DNA of 64,000 nt from Sulfitobacter noctilucae (GTDB taxonomy: Bacteria; Pseudomonadota; Alphaproteobacteria; Rhodobacterales; Rhodobacteraceae), in the NCBI RefSeq assembly GCF_000622365.1, contig NZ_JASC01000007.1, positions 1-64,000 of the forward strand, read 5' to 3'. Below, in pieces: positions 1-8,212 of the stretch. Numbering within the stretch: the stretch's first letter is position 1; each line of letters starts with the position of its first letter. Below the pieces are notes generated by a model. That model had not been told where the DNA came from. It searched no databases and worked only from the letters and a program-made list of their open reading frames with translations. Both the position numbers and the translations under genes were made by a program.

Positions 1-1
1 G

Positions 2-499
2 GTAAAGGGCGCACGCTTAAGTTCGGTTTACGGCAATCGCAGGCATCCTGTGTTTGGAGACGTGCGCATGCACACAGGGGTAGATTTCGCGGCTCCGCAT
101 GGGACGCCGGTTTATGCAACTGCGCCAGGCCGCATCTCCTTTATCGGGCGACGCGGTGGTTACGGTCGCGTAATCGAGATAGCCCATGGCTCGGACACCC
201 TAACGCGCTATGCGCATCTGAGTTCTGTGCCTGAAGGTCTCGCAGTCGGGGATCGGGTTGCCGCTGGTGACAGTATCGGCCGCGTTGGTGCTACAGGAAC
301 TGCGACCGGTCCAAATCTGCACTATGAAGTGCGCGTGGATGGGCGACCGACGGATCCGATGTCGGAAGAACGGCTTGCCGAAGCGGCAAGCGAAGCAGGG
401 ACCGACACCGGCGTTTTGGTGCGCCTCCAAGACAGCCGCGCACAGTTTTCAATATTGCAAGATCAAGGCGACGCTACCGTGACGTCAGAAAGGCTCTAG
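2..499 (+). CDS. M23 family metallopeptidase, C-terminal part (5' end outside window)
   Basis: The reading frame is open from base 2, and residues before the first internal ATG at 50 already match the family (ARLSSVYGNRRHPVFG), so the gene starts upstream of the window. LysM/LytM-type peptidoglycan endopeptidases of this class carry the zinc ligands seen here: HTGVDF near the start of the visible part and LHYEVR near residue 115, with an AHLS stretch between. It would cut peptidoglycan cross-links in the periplasm. The tail after the peptidase core is short and of no recognised kind. The gene runs into a DUF411 gene 3 bp downstream, so it belongs to the metal/envelope block and is probably co-transcribed with it. 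Confidence 0.88.
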   Translation, partial: VKGARLSSVYGNRRHPVFGDVRMHTGVDFAAPHGTPVYATAPGRISFIGRRGGYGRVIEIAHGSDTLTRYAHLSSVPEGLAVGDRVAAGDSIGRVGATGTATGPNLHYEVRVDGRPTDPMSEERLAEAASEAGTDTGVLVRLQDSRAQFSILQDQGDATVTSERL

Positions 500-502
500 A
501 TC

Positions 503-952
503 GTGAGACAACTTACACTCGCAACTGCTTTCTTACTCGGTGTCGTTACACAGGCGTTGGCCCAAGCGACGCCAATCAATGTCAAAAAGACGAATGGCTG
601 CGGGTGCTGCCTTGCATGGATGGAGCACCTTGAAGAGAACGGTTTTGCCCCTTCCGGTGAGGACATGTTTGCCAGACTTCTCGTCCGCTTCAAACTAGAC
701 AACGGTGTCCCGCAACGCATGGTGTCTTGTCACACGGGCCTCATCGAGGGGTACGTGATCGAGGGCCATGTGCCAGCGGCTGATATTCGCAGATTATTGA
801 GCGAAAGTCCGGACGCTGTCGGCCTCGCTGTCCCGGGAATGCCGCTCGGCTCTCCCGGTATGGATCAAAGCCGTTGGCGTGATGCCTATGACGTATTTCT
901 CATAAACAACGATGGATCGACGGAAGTGTTTTCCAGCTATCCCGGCAACTGA
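503..952 (+). CDS. DUF411 family metal-binding periplasmic protein
   Basis: 149 aa with a GTG start and an N-terminal signal peptide ending near ALAQA. DUF411 proteins are small periplasmic metal-associated proteins found in copper and mixed-metal resistance clusters. The diagnostic parts are visible: the cysteine cluster NGCGCC after the signal peptide, a later SCHTG with the segment YVIEGHVPA, and the C-terminal GLAVPGMPLGSPGM. The cysteines and methionines are the likely metal ligands. It sits 3 bp after the M23 gene and just before a ZIP transporter. A second, separate DUF411 gene lies in the copper block at 57995. Confidence 0.88.
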   Translation: MRQLTLATAFLLGVVTQALAQATPINVKKTNGCGCCLAWMEHLEENGFAPSGEDMFARLLVRFKLDNGVPQRMVSCHTGLIEGYVIEGHVPAADIRRLLSESPDAVGLAVPGMPLGSPGMDQSRWRDAYDVFLINNDGSTEVFSSYPGN

Positions 953-978
953 AACGATTAATTACGAAAGAATCAAAA

Positions 979-1761
979 TTGGACACTATCTCCCCCATCA
1001 TGCTCGGGTTTCTGGGCAGTCTGGCCGCTGGATCACTGACAGCCGTTGGCGCCATACCCGTGCTCTTTGGGCGGATTCCTTCACGCGCAACGCGTGACCT
1101 GTCACTTGGATTTGCGGCGGGAGTGATGCTGGCAGCGTCATTCTTTTCTTTGATCATTCCCGCACTTGATGCGGCTGAGTTGCGGTATGTGAGCGAGGCA
1201 GCTCCGGCAGCCATTGTTTGCGTGGCCATTCTTCTCGGAATGGGTGCAGTAGCATTGATGAACGAGAAACTGCCACATGAGCATTTCAGCTCTGGTCGTG
1301 AAGGACCTGAAGCAGCGTCGCTGCGACGCGTCTGGTTGTTCATCATTGCCATCACGATCCACAATTTCCCCGAAGGACTCGCGGTCGGCGTCGGCTTTGG
1401 TGCGGAAGGCATTTCTGGTGGTTTGCCGCTTGCCATCGGCATTGGCTTGCAAAACGCCCCAGAAGGTTTGGCCGTGGCGGTATCTCTTCTCGGCGAAGGA
1501 TATTCCAAAGGCCGCGCGTGGGGCATTGCCGCGCTAACGGGTATGGTAGAGCCTATCGGTGGATTGCTTGGTGCGGGAATTATCACTTTTTCACAGCCAC
1601 TTCTTCCTTGGGGCCTCGCGTTTGCCGCTGGTGCCATGCTTTATGTCATCAGCCATGAAATCATCCCCGAAACGCACCGAAGTGGCCACCAGAACAAGGC
1701 CACGCTTGGCCTTGCGATCGGCTTAGTCATCATGCTGTTTTTGGACGTCTGGCTTGGTTGA
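979..1761 (+). CDS. ZIP family metal transporter
   Basis: 260 aa with a TTG start and about eight hydrophobic segments. Members move Zn(II) or related divalent metals into the cytoplasm across the inner membrane. The two family signatures in TM4 and TM5 are present: HNFPEGLAVG and QNAPEGLAVA, whose His, Asn and Glu residues form the binuclear metal site. A short His-containing loop (PHEHF) lies before TM4. It is closest in type to the bacterial ZupT/GufA branch. Its place between DUF411 and lspA, near a Cd/Zn/Pb exporter, suggests metal resistance or metal homeostasis; the actual substrate cannot be told from sequence. Confidence 0.88.
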   Translation: MDTISPIMLGFLGSLAAGSLTAVGAIPVLFGRIPSRATRDLSLGFAAGVMLAASFFSLIIPALDAAELRYVSEAAPAAIVCVAILLGMGAVALMNEKLPHEHFSSGREGPEAASLRRVWLFIIAITIHNFPEGLAVGVGFGAEGISGGLPLAIGIGLQNAPEGLAVAVSLLGEGYSKGRAWGIAALTGMVEPIGGLLGAGIITFSQPLLPWGLAFAAGAMLYVISHEIIPETHRSGHQNKATLGLAIGLVIMLFLDVWLG

Positions 1762-1771
1762 GGCGGTGAAG

Positions 1772-2239
1772 ATGATACGGACCAATATGGTCGGAATCTT
1801 AAGTGCCTTAGTCGCACTTCTGGCAGATCAGGTCACAAAGATAATCGTGATAGGGAACGGTTCGGCGCTCGCCCAGGGGATTGAGGTCTTTCCCGGGTTT
1901 GACCTCGTTTTTGTTCGAAATGATGGCGTGAGCTTTGGGATGCTTGCGGGTGTCCCGTGGTGGGGACTGACGCTACTTGCGTTTAGCATATGCTGCTGGT
2001 TGGTGGTGTTGCTATTGCGAACGAACAGTCAGCATGAGGCCCTTGCTTACGGGGTGATCATCGGTGGTGCGCTTGGAAATGTCATGGACCGCATACGGTT
2101 TCGGGCGGTGACAGACTTTTTGGATTTTTACATCGGGGACCTACATTGGCCAGCGTTCAATCTGGCGGATGTCTTTGTCGTCAGTGGTGTCGCAATTCTG
2201 CTTTTGGCCCCGATTTTGCAATCACTCCGTCAAGCGTAA
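1772..2239 (+). CDS. lspA: Lipoprotein signal peptidase (signal peptidase II)
   Basis: 155 aa from the ATG at 1772, which follows a GAGGCGG ribosome site; an in-frame TTG at 1754 is a less likely start. LspA cleaves prolipoprotein signal peptides in the inner membrane. Family motifs are visible: ADQVTK, RNDGVSFG, GGALGNVMDR with the first catalytic Asp, and FNLADVFV with the second. Four hydrophobic segments are present. A plasmid-borne lspA in a metal cluster recalls pbrC of lead-resistance operons, where a signal peptidase accompanies the exporter. Its 3' end overlaps the convergent L,D-transpeptidase gene by 10 bp, and that protein has a lipobox, so it may be a substrate. Confidence 0.9.
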   Translation: MIRTNMVGILSALVALLADQVTKIIVIGNGSALAQGIEVFPGFDLVFVRNDGVSFGMLAGVPWWGLTLLAFSICCWLVVLLLRTNSQHEALAYGVIIGGALGNVMDRIRFRAVTDFLDFYIGDLHWPAFNLADVFVVSGVAILLLAPILQSLRQA

Positions 2240-2739
2240 ATGTCGATGGGCGTGCCGTCGCGCACCATCGCGTAGACGTCTTCGATTTGCCGATCTGTTA
2301 CCGAGATACACCCAGCTGTCCAATCGCGCTTGTCCAACGGGTCAATTCCCTGTCGCGGACCGCCATGAATGAAGATATCGCCTCCCGGGGATAGGCCCCG
2401 CGCTGCGGCAAAAGCACGATCTGCGTCATTCGGATAAGAGATGCCGATGGACAGGTGAAATAGACTGTCAGGATTTCGACGGTCGATAGTGTAAGCACCC
2501 TCGGGCGTGCGCCCATCCCCTTCAAACTGCTTGTGTCCTGTTGGCGCGAAGCCAAGCCCGACCGGATAGGTGCGCAACACACCCTCTACGCCATCGAGTA
2601 CCAACAGTCTTTCCGACTTGTAGAGGCGAAGTCGTGTGACCTCTGGCCCACTATATGAGCGGAATTTGTTCGCACACCCGGAAAGAAAAGCGGCCATGCC
2701 GCTCAAACAAAAGATCCGTCTCGAAAATTTTTCAATCAT
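2230..2739 (-). CDS. L,D-transpeptidase (YkuD-type) lipoprotein
   Basis: 169 aa. The N-terminus has a basic start, a hydrophobic stretch and a lipobox-like FLSGC, so it is probably a lipoprotein. The YkuD catalytic signature is seen as HGGPRQ followed by the Cys motif AGCISV, and GRTPEGAY is the usual substrate-side motif. Such enzymes make 3-3 peptidoglycan cross-links or attach proteins to peptidoglycan. It lies 66 bp downstream of the P-type ATPase gene on the same strand with no obvious terminator between, so it may be co-induced with the metal exporter. Confidence 0.85.
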   Translation of the reverse strand: MIEKFSRRIFCLSGMAAFLSGCANKFRSYSGPEVTRLRLYKSERLLVLDGVEGVLRTYPVGLGFAPTGHKQFEGDGRTPEGAYTIDRRNPDSLFHLSIGISYPNDADRAFAAARGLSPGGDIFIHGGPRQGIDPLDKRDWTAGCISVTDRQIEDVYAMVRDGTPIDIYA

Positions 2740-2805
2740 TACTGCTCAGTGCCCCTTTGTTCGAGGTCTGCTACAATATGTTGTTACCGTATCAAAAGTG
2801 CTCGA

Positions 2806-5136
2806 TCAATGTTCGTGCGCCAACGCCTTATTCGCAATTTTGCCCCCCATCCGCTCCCCGGCAGGCTCGTCTCGCGCCTGTAGCAACCTCAAAGCATTGG
2901 CCACGACAAGCAGTGACACCCCGACGTCAGCGGCGATTGCACCCCACATTGAAGCCATGCCAAAGGCGGTTGCCACAACGAAGACGGCCTTGGTCGCAAG
3001 CGATAGACCGATGTTCTGCTTAATGATTGACATGGTCCGGCGGGAATGACCGATCAGCCATGGCACTTTGCCGATGTCGTCAGTCATGAGCGCGATGTCA
3101 GCCGTCTCAATAGCCGCATCCGATCCGACCGCCCCCATGGCGATGCCGTAATGCGCGCGCGCCATTGCAGGAGCGTCGTTAACGCCATCCCCTATCATCG
3201 CGACGGTGGCGTATTGCGCGACCAATTCCTCGATTGCAGTAACCTTGTCTTCGGGCAGGAGTTCGGCGCGCACTTCGTCTATACCCACTTCGGTAGCCAC
3301 AGCCTTTGCCGTTGCCGCATTATCGCCGGTTAGCATGACGATCTTCTTGATTCCTTGTGCGTGCAGGCGGGCTACAATGCTCTTTGCGTCGGGCCGGATC
3401 CTATCCCGCAGTTCCAGAACACCGTTAACCCCATGGTCGTCGCCGATGGCCACAAGCGTGTTGCCCGCTCCTTCAATGCGATCACGCAATTCTGCTGAGA
3501 TTGCCCTGCCGAAACCTTTCTCCTCGGCGAAGCGGTCAGATCCCAGCCAGATAACCTGACCCTGCAACTCTCCCTCAAGCCCGCGACCTGGGACTGTGCG
3601 GGTGTTGTCAGCGGCTACAAAGGAGAGGCTGTCTTGCTTGGCACGGCTGAGTATTGCCCGGGCAAGCGGGTGTGACGATCGCGCTTCCAGCGCAGCTGCT
3701 CGCATCAAGAGATCGCGCTCCGATGTTTCGCTAATGGGGTAGACCTTAGCGACTTCAGGTTCCCCCATAGTGATCGTGCCGGTCTTATCCATTGCCAGCG
3801 CAGTCGTGCGCCCGGGCGCCTCTACATAGGCACCGCCTTTGATCAGCACGCCGTTACGCGCCGATGCGGCAAGGGCCGCAACGATGGAGACCGGTGTTGA
3901 GATAACGAGTGCGCAAGGACAGGCTATCACCAGTAGAACCAGCGCGTTGTAGAACCAGAAACCCCAATCGCCGCCCGCGACAAGCGGGGGGACCAAAGCA
4001 ATGATAATAGCGCCTGCCATAACAACCGGCGTGTAAACACGGGCGAACTTTGTCACCCATTGCTCTACTTCTGCCCGGCGCGAATGAGCATCGCCCACCA
4101 TGCGAATAATCTTGGACAAGACTGTGTCGGAGGCGGCTTTCGTTGCCTGCACAGTTAAAGTGCCCTCACCATTGATCGTGCCAGCATACACATCATCGCC
4201 AGCTTCCTTTGGTACAAGAGCACTTTCGCCCGTAATGGGGGCCTGATCTACGGCCCCTGCCCCTTCGACAACTTCCCCGTCGAGTGGAATACGATCCCCA
4301 CCGCGCACGATGAATTTCGCACCAACAGCCACAGCCGCTGCTGGAACGTCGTCCTCAGAGCCATCGTCATAGAGTATCCGGGCTGTCGGAGGTGCGAGAT
4401 CGAGAAGCGCTGAGACAGCATTGCGCGCCCGCCCAACGCTCCAGCTTTCAAGATACAGCGAGAGTGAGAAGAAGAAGGCCACCGTTGCGGCCTCAAAGAA
4501 TTCCCCAAGCGCGATGGCACCAGCCACAGCCACTACCATCAACAGGTTCATGTCCGGCGAAAACCGGCGCGCAGAGGACCACGCCTTGGGGGCAACCAAC
4601 CAAACGCCGAATAGTATTGCGCCAGCAAAAAGAGCGACTTCGACCGGAGGCATCGCGGACTCGCGATGACCAGCGAAAATACCAATGGCACCACCGATCC
4701 CAGTCTCGACGATGTGGTACAAAAAGCCTGCGCCCCAAAGTCCACCACTCAACGCAGTGAAGAGCTTTTGAGTTTTCAAATGCGCGGCCTGATCCGCGCT
4801 GGCGTCTTCGGCATCCCAGAGTTTTGCTGTCATTCCGGTGGTCGCAACGGCATCAATGATCTGATCCGAAGACGGGTTTTTCCCGCCTTCCAAAACGGTC
4901 ATTCGCGCATTGATTACGTCAAAGGCCAGATACTCCGCGCCGCCGACCTCCGGTCCCACGACCCGGTTCAGAATTGAAACTTCCTCAGCACAATCCAAAC
5001 CGCTGACGTGAAAACTTCTACCATCTGAGACCTGTACCTGTGTTGGCTCAACGGTTTTCCCGCTGCAGCAACTCCCAGACCTAACCTGTGAATCAGGTGA
5101 GTGCTGGTGAGCGTCGTGAACACCGTCATGTGCCAT
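2806..5136 (-). CDS. cadA: Cd/Zn/Pb-translocating P1B-type ATPase
   Basis: 776 aa, the full length of the family. It exports soft divalent metals from the cytoplasm using ATP. In order: a His/Cys-rich N-terminal tail (HDAHQH, GSCCSG), one heavy-metal-associated domain with GLDCAEE, paired membrane segments, the transport motif IACPCALVIS, the phosphorylation site DKTGTIT, the SSHPLA nucleotide-domain motif and MIGDGVNDAPA. The CPC motif with a GLDCAEE domain points to the Cd/Zn/Pb branch rather than the Cu branch. Its promoter at 5168-5198 is of MerR type, but no adjacent merR-like gene is seen here; the one at 27501 or a gene outside the window could supply the regulator. Confidence 0.94.
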   Translation of the reverse strand: MAHDGVHDAHQHSPDSQVRSGSCCSGKTVEPTQVQVSDGRSFHVSGLDCAEEVSILNRVVGPEVGGAEYLAFDVINARMTVLEGGKNPSSDQIIDAVATTGMTAKLWDAEDASADQAAHLKTQKLFTALSGGLWGAGFLYHIVETGIGGAIGIFAGHRESAMPPVEVALFAGAILFGVWLVAPKAWSSARRFSPDMNLLMVVAVAGAIALGEFFEAATVAFFFSLSLYLESWSVGRARNAVSALLDLAPPTARILYDDGSEDDVPAAAVAVGAKFIVRGGDRIPLDGEVVEGAGAVDQAPITGESALVPKEAGDDVYAGTINGEGTLTVQATKAASDTVLSKIIRMVGDAHSRRAEVEQWVTKFARVYTPVVMAGAIIIALVPPLVAGGDWGFWFYNALVLLVIACPCALVISTPVSIVAALAASARNGVLIKGGAYVEAPGRTTALAMDKTGTITMGEPEVAKVYPISETSERDLLMRAAALEARSSHPLARAILSRAKQDSLSFVAADNTRTVPGRGLEGELQGQVIWLGSDRFAEEKGFGRAISAELRDRIEGAGNTLVAIGDDHGVNGVLELRDRIRPDAKSIVARLHAQGIKKIVMLTGDNAATAKAVATEVGIDEVRAELLPEDKVTAIEELVAQYATVAMIGDGVNDAPAMARAHYGIAMGAVGSDAAIETADIALMTDDIGKVPWLIGHSRRTMSIIKQNIGLSLATKAVFVVATAFGMASMWGAIAADVGVSLLVVANALRLLQARDEPAGERMGGKIANKALAHEH

Positions 5137-5167
5137 GGATTATCCTCGGATTCGCTGTTGTGCGAAA

Positions 5168-5198
5168 GGCATACGCCCTACAGCAACTAGAGGTTCAA
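5168..5198 (-). promoter_or_regulatory. MerR-type metal-responsive promoter of the P-type ATPase gene
   Basis: On the minus strand the -35 element TTGAAC (5193-5198) and the -10 element TATGCC (5168-5173) are separated by 19 bp, the long spacer typical of MerR-family activated promoters. The spacer carries an interrupted inverted repeat, CCTCTAG and CTGTAGG. The sequence resembles CadR/PbrR/ZntR operators. The left half, TTGAACCTCTAGT, is identical to the promoter at 6418-6448. Confidence 0.8.
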
Positions 5199-5384
5199 GA
5201 GAAAAAATCCGGGCATGAGACAGGAAAGTTCGACATCACTCGATTGTGCCCGGTTTGAGCTGAAACCATTGACTTTTGGCAACTTTTCTCAGGAAGTCTC
5301 ATACGCGCATTGCAGCATTTATCGTCAGATGCGAAATAGGCCCAAGAGACACCAAAATAATCTAAAAATCAGGACTGGCAGTTT

Positions 5385-5654
5385 ATGTATACGCGAAGCG
5401 CAATTCTTCTTTCTATCGGTTTGGCGCTTGGGGCCTGTTCAGAATCTCTCTCGAACTCACAAGGTTCGGCATCACTTCCGCCGGTCCCGGAACAAGTTGT
5501 AGCACTTGCTGCACCGAACCAAGACATCACAACCGCACGCCTGCGCCCAGAAGACAATTGCTATTGGTACATGCATTCCGGTCCCGTGGAGACGACACTT
5601 TTGCCGCTCAGAACTGCTCGCGGCAATCCGATTTGCATCCAACCGGCGGCGTAG
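5385..5654 (+). CDS. Small putative lipoprotein, unknown function
   Basis: 89 aa. The N-terminus (MYTRSAILLS, then LALGACSES) is a convincing lipoprotein signal peptide with Cys at about residue 18. The rest is short, polar and has two further cysteines (NCYWY and NPICI) that could form a disulfide or bind metal. It resembles no family I can name. It is transcribed away from the P-type ATPase gene and towards the converging second L,D-transpeptidase gene, inside the metal/envelope block. Confidence 0.6.
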   Translation: MYTRSAILLSIGLALGACSESLSNSQGSASLPPVPEQVVALAAPNQDITTARLRPEDNCYWYMHSGPVETTLLPLRTARGNPICIQPAA

Positions 5655-5693
5655 CTCTTCAGCTTCTAAGCAGAAGTTATCCTTAATTCAGGC

Positions 5694-6356
5694 TTAGCTG
5701 CGTGTTGTCACGCTCTCTTCCGCAGAATACAAAAACGCGGTGGAGCCAATCTCGACCCTGGGATAAAGCTCGTTGATATGCGCCATGACCATTCGGACAC
5801 ATCCCGAACTGGCACGTCCGCCAATTGACCTGGCTTGCGGTGTGCCGTGGATGCGTAAATATGTGTCCCGCTGACCTATAAAGAGATAGAGTGCGCGTGA
5901 TCCAAGCGCGTTCCTTGGTCCTGGCTCCTGACCATTTTCAAACTCGGCGTATTCGGGATTGCGCTCGATCATCGAGGCGGTTGGCGTCCAGTGCGGCCAT
6001 TCAACCTTGCGGCGGATCGTATATGTCCCCGGCTCATAGAGGTTGCCACGGGCAATTGCGACGCCATAACGCATCGCCGTGCCACCGTTTTCGATGTGGT
6101 AAAGGTATCGTGCCACTGCATCGACGTGAATGTCACCGGGCGTCAAACCAGCATTGGCTTCGACCCGTCGGGGCAGGAACCGAGGCTGCACGCCCCAGGG
6201 ATTGGAAGTCTCAAGGTCGAAATTCGCGGGCGTTACTTGCGCATCCCAAGCCGCCTTTTGCGACGCAGTGGGCCAAGTATTGGCAAAGACAGGGTTTGAA
6301 ATGGGCGCTGAAAACAGGGCCGCGCCGGTCGCGATGAAATGCCGTCTTGTCAACAT
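5694..6356 (-). CDS. L,D-transpeptidase with Tat-type signal
   Basis: 220 aa from the ATG at 6356, chosen because it follows a GGAG site and gives a twin-arginine signal (TRRHFIATGAALF); the open frame extends to 6404. The catalytic domain shows YEPGTYTIRR, IHGTP and the Cys motif SSGCVRM, as in ErfK/YbiS/YcfS/YnhG-type enzymes that cross-link peptidoglycan or anchor lipoproteins. This is the second L,D-transpeptidase in 4 kb. Its promoter at 6418-6448 has the same MerR-type layout as that of the metal exporter, so its expression is probably induced by the same metals. Confidence 0.88.
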   Translation of the reverse strand: MLTRRHFIATGAALFSAPISNPVFANTWPTASQKAAWDAQVTPANFDLETSNPWGVQPRFLPRRVEANAGLTPGDIHVDAVARYLYHIENGGTAMRYGVAIARGNLYEPGTYTIRRKVEWPHWTPTASMIERNPEYAEFENGQEPGPRNALGSRALYLFIGQRDTYLRIHGTPQARSIGGRASSGCVRMVMAHINELYPRVEIGSTAFLYSAEESVTTRS

Positions 6357-6417
6357 ATTAAACTCGTCTCCGTGGTAGTAATCATGAGGCAGGCACAAAG
6401 GCACCTTTAGGAACTAG

Positions 6418-6448
6418 ATTGTACAACCTACACCTACTAGAGGTTCAA
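6418..6448 (-). promoter_or_regulatory. MerR-type promoter of the second L,D-transpeptidase gene
   Basis: On the minus strand, TTGAAC (6443-6448) and TACAAT (6418-6423) are separated by exactly 19 bp. The half site TTGAACCTCTAGT is identical to that of the P-type ATPase promoter at 5168-5198; the other half is GTGTAGG. The predicted transcript start is about 50 bp before the chosen ATG at 6356. Confidence 0.8.
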
Positions 6449-6567
6449 GGCAAAAATACCGGCACACGAGTATGTGTATGGAGCCCAGTTCACTGTGCAA
6501 AATTCGATAACCCCGCCGCATCGGCAGAGCAGGCGTGCGACACGTCACCTATCTTCAAATAAAGAAA

Positions 6568-6608
6568 TTGCCAATACCGTATTAATTTGCCAATAATGCA
6601 GTATTGTA
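6568..6608. promoter_or_regulatory. Tandem operator-like repeats upstream of the 6644 gene
   Basis: Two direct copies of TTGCCAATA begin at 6568 and 6587. The first continues as CAATACCGTATTAA; the second forms the near-palindrome CAATAATGCAGTATTG. The core read on the minus strand, TAATACGGT, recurs upstream of the virB operon (55708) and in the 15932 promoter region, so this is probably a site for a plasmid-encoded regulator. Confidence 0.5.
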
Positions 6609-6643
6609 TCGCGCTTTTCACCGTGCTCACCCAAGGAGGCCAC

Positions 6644-7471
6644 ATGATGAAAACACTCAGAAATACAGCATTAACCGTGGCAGCGTTGGCAGCAGCAACC
6701 TTCGCCGCCACACCGCAACGCGCCGAGGCTCAGTCATACCAGATCGACTGCGCAATCCTACTTTGTCTCTCAGGCGGTTGGCCCGCATCTGTGCCATGCG
6801 CCAGAGCGCGAGCCGAATTTATCCGCCGCATCACTCCCTGGCCCGTTGAGCCGCCGCTACAGATCTGGCGGTGCCCCATGGGTGCAGCTTACACGGTTGA
6901 CCCCGACACACTGACCAGCGAGCGGATATATGAAATCCTTCTCGAATTGAATCAGTCCGCACCGCTGCAATCCTTCCCCATTGATGACGCGAGCAACCCG
7001 ATCACCGGGCTTGATGGTCGGATGGCCGCTGCGCCCGCTCCGACCTTTCAAGCGCCACCACTCACGGACGCAATGGAGCCGCAACCCGCAGTCGTTCGGC
7101 TGACTGGTGGCAATGCGGCTCCACTGCCCGAGGGCTTCACGATGCGACTTGTGCAAGATCGAGCGGATATCGACATCAGTGGGTCCGAGTTCAACTTTGT
7201 TCGCTCGATCCGTGTCTTCGATGCCACCTACGTGCGGCAGCATGAATCCGGTCGCGACGGTGATTGCAACCGAACACAGAATATTCGGCTAGGCACCTAT
7301 GGAACCCAAGGCGACTTTCGCTGGACCAGAAGCTCCGTTGCCGCCCTGCCCGATGCCCATGTGGGCACAGCAGGGTTCGGCAGCACCTGTCCGAGAATTT
7401 TCCATCGGTCGGTGTTCGTTGAGTGGCGCGACTACGAGGGCAACTACGGCTTCGAGCAGGTGAACTACTAG
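6644..7471 (+). CDS. Secreted protein of unknown function
   Basis: 275 aa from the ATG at 6644, 7 bp after a strong AGGAGG; an upstream in-frame start at 6587 would spoil the signal peptide. The N-terminus (MMKTLRNTALTV, then ATFAATPQRAEAQ) is a clear Sec signal peptide. The mature protein begins with a cysteine-containing stretch (DCAILLCLSGG, then VPCARAR, later RCPMG), has a Pro/Ala-rich middle and a C-terminal part with DGDCNRTQNI and STCPRIF. The even number of cysteines suggests disulfides in the periplasm. I do not recognise the family. The upstream repeats at 6568-6608 resemble those before the transfer operon, so a role in conjugation is possible. Confidence 0.72.
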   Translation: MMKTLRNTALTVAALAAATFAATPQRAEAQSYQIDCAILLCLSGGWPASVPCARARAEFIRRITPWPVEPPLQIWRCPMGAAYTVDPDTLTSERIYEILLELNQSAPLQSFPIDDASNPITGLDGRMAAAPAPTFQAPPLTDAMEPQPAVVRLTGGNAAPLPEGFTMRLVQDRADIDISGSEFNFVRSIRVFDATYVRQHESGRDGDCNRTQNIRLGTYGTQGDFRWTRSSVAALPDAHVGTAGFGSTCPRIFHRSVFVEWRDYEGNYGFEQVNY

Positions 7472-7578
7472 ATGTGGTGACTCACACGCGCGACAAAACC
7501 GTATTTACGGCGGGCACCTATAAATAGTATGCCTGTGGGACAAAATAAGAATCGAAAGGGGGCGGCAAGCGAGCAGCT

Positions 7579-7666
7579 AAAAAAGCAAACCCCCGCAAGG
7601 CGGCAACCTAGCGGGGGGTTTGATAAGACCTAGGGACGGCAATCCCGAAGAGGCTCTGTAACTCAA
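7579..7666 (-). ncRNA. Predicted antisense (ctRNA-like) RNA, module 1
   Basis: On the minus strand TTGCCG (7696-7701) and ATAAAA (7673-7678) are 17 bp apart. About 60 bp downstream lies a strong terminator (arms 7611-7621 and 7587-7596) followed by six T at 7579-7584. Inside the predicted 88-nt RNA is a hairpin with GGGA/TCCC arms and loop TTGCCG. One hairpin plus a terminator matches the counter-transcribed RNAs that repress repC in repABC plasmids. The palindrome CGCATTTGTGCG lies just upstream of the promoter. Confidence 0.62.
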
Positions 7667-7869
7667 GTCCGGTTTTATCACCCAAGACATCGATACGGCA
7701 AGCAAAAAACGCATTTGTGCGATCGCTGCCTTTGCATCTCGGCCTAACTCTTGATGAAACCACAAGAATTAGCCCCAGACGCAAGACCTAGACAAACCTC
7801 TGCCGCAGAGGTCGAGGTGTTGTATGCTGAGACAAGACTGAAACAGATTCGAAGGAGGTTCGAGACATC

Positions 7870-7959
7870 CAGAAAGCGAAACCCCCGCAAGGCGGAGGCC
7901 TTAACGGGGGGGGGTCAAGAACCAGGAAGCGCCAACTTCCCAAACAATCCGATATCTGA
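7870..7959 (-). ncRNA. Predicted antisense (ctRNA-like) RNA, module 2
   Basis: Second copy of the module on the minus strand: TTGATC (7989-7994), 17-bp spacer, CTAAAA (7966-7971), an internal hairpin GAAG-TTGGCG-CTTC, and a terminator-like stem of G and C runs at 7881-7914. The T-tract is interrupted (TTTCGCTTTC), so termination may be weaker than in module 1. The palindrome CGCATTCGTGCG again precedes the promoter. Confidence 0.55.
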
Positions 7960-8130
7960 TTGCGGTTTTAGCACCTCCCAAACAGTTCGATCAAGAAAAA
8001 ACGCATTCGTGCGAACAGGTGAAGTGCATCTTGGATTGGCCCACCGAAACCACGTTGGACCAACCCTGGGTGCAAACCCAAACAACCCGGCAGCATCTTT
8101 CTGCCGATACTTCGAAGGAGAAACTGAACC

Positions 8131-8212
8131 CTAGAAAAGCAAAACCCCGCAAGGCGGTGACCTTCCGGGGAGCTATGATCACAGAGCGCCAACTCTGACA
8201 TCGCAATCTACA
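8131..8212 (-). ncRNA. Predicted antisense (ctRNA-like) RNA, module 3, nearest repC
   Basis: Third copy on the minus strand, with the best promoter: TTGCCT (8242-8247), 17-bp spacer, TATGAT (8219-8224). The RNA contains the hairpin CAGAG-TTGGCG-CTCTG and ends in a CCCCG/CGGGG stem followed by TTTTGCTTTT. The perfect palindrome CGCATTTATGCG lies just upstream. It ends about 115 bp before the repC start and is antisense to the repC leader. Confidence 0.62.

Noticed and set aside
5215-5502. 95-aa plus-strand frame between the ATPase promoter and the lipoprotein gene, considered as a possible MerR regulator
   Set aside because: No helix-turn-helix or MerR motif; the overlapping frame from 5385 with a clear lipobox is the better gene.
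7751-8134. 127-aa open frame on the plus strand across the repC leader
   Set aside because: It crosses two repeated RNA modules and their terminators, has no ribosome site, and its composition follows the repeats; not a protein gene.
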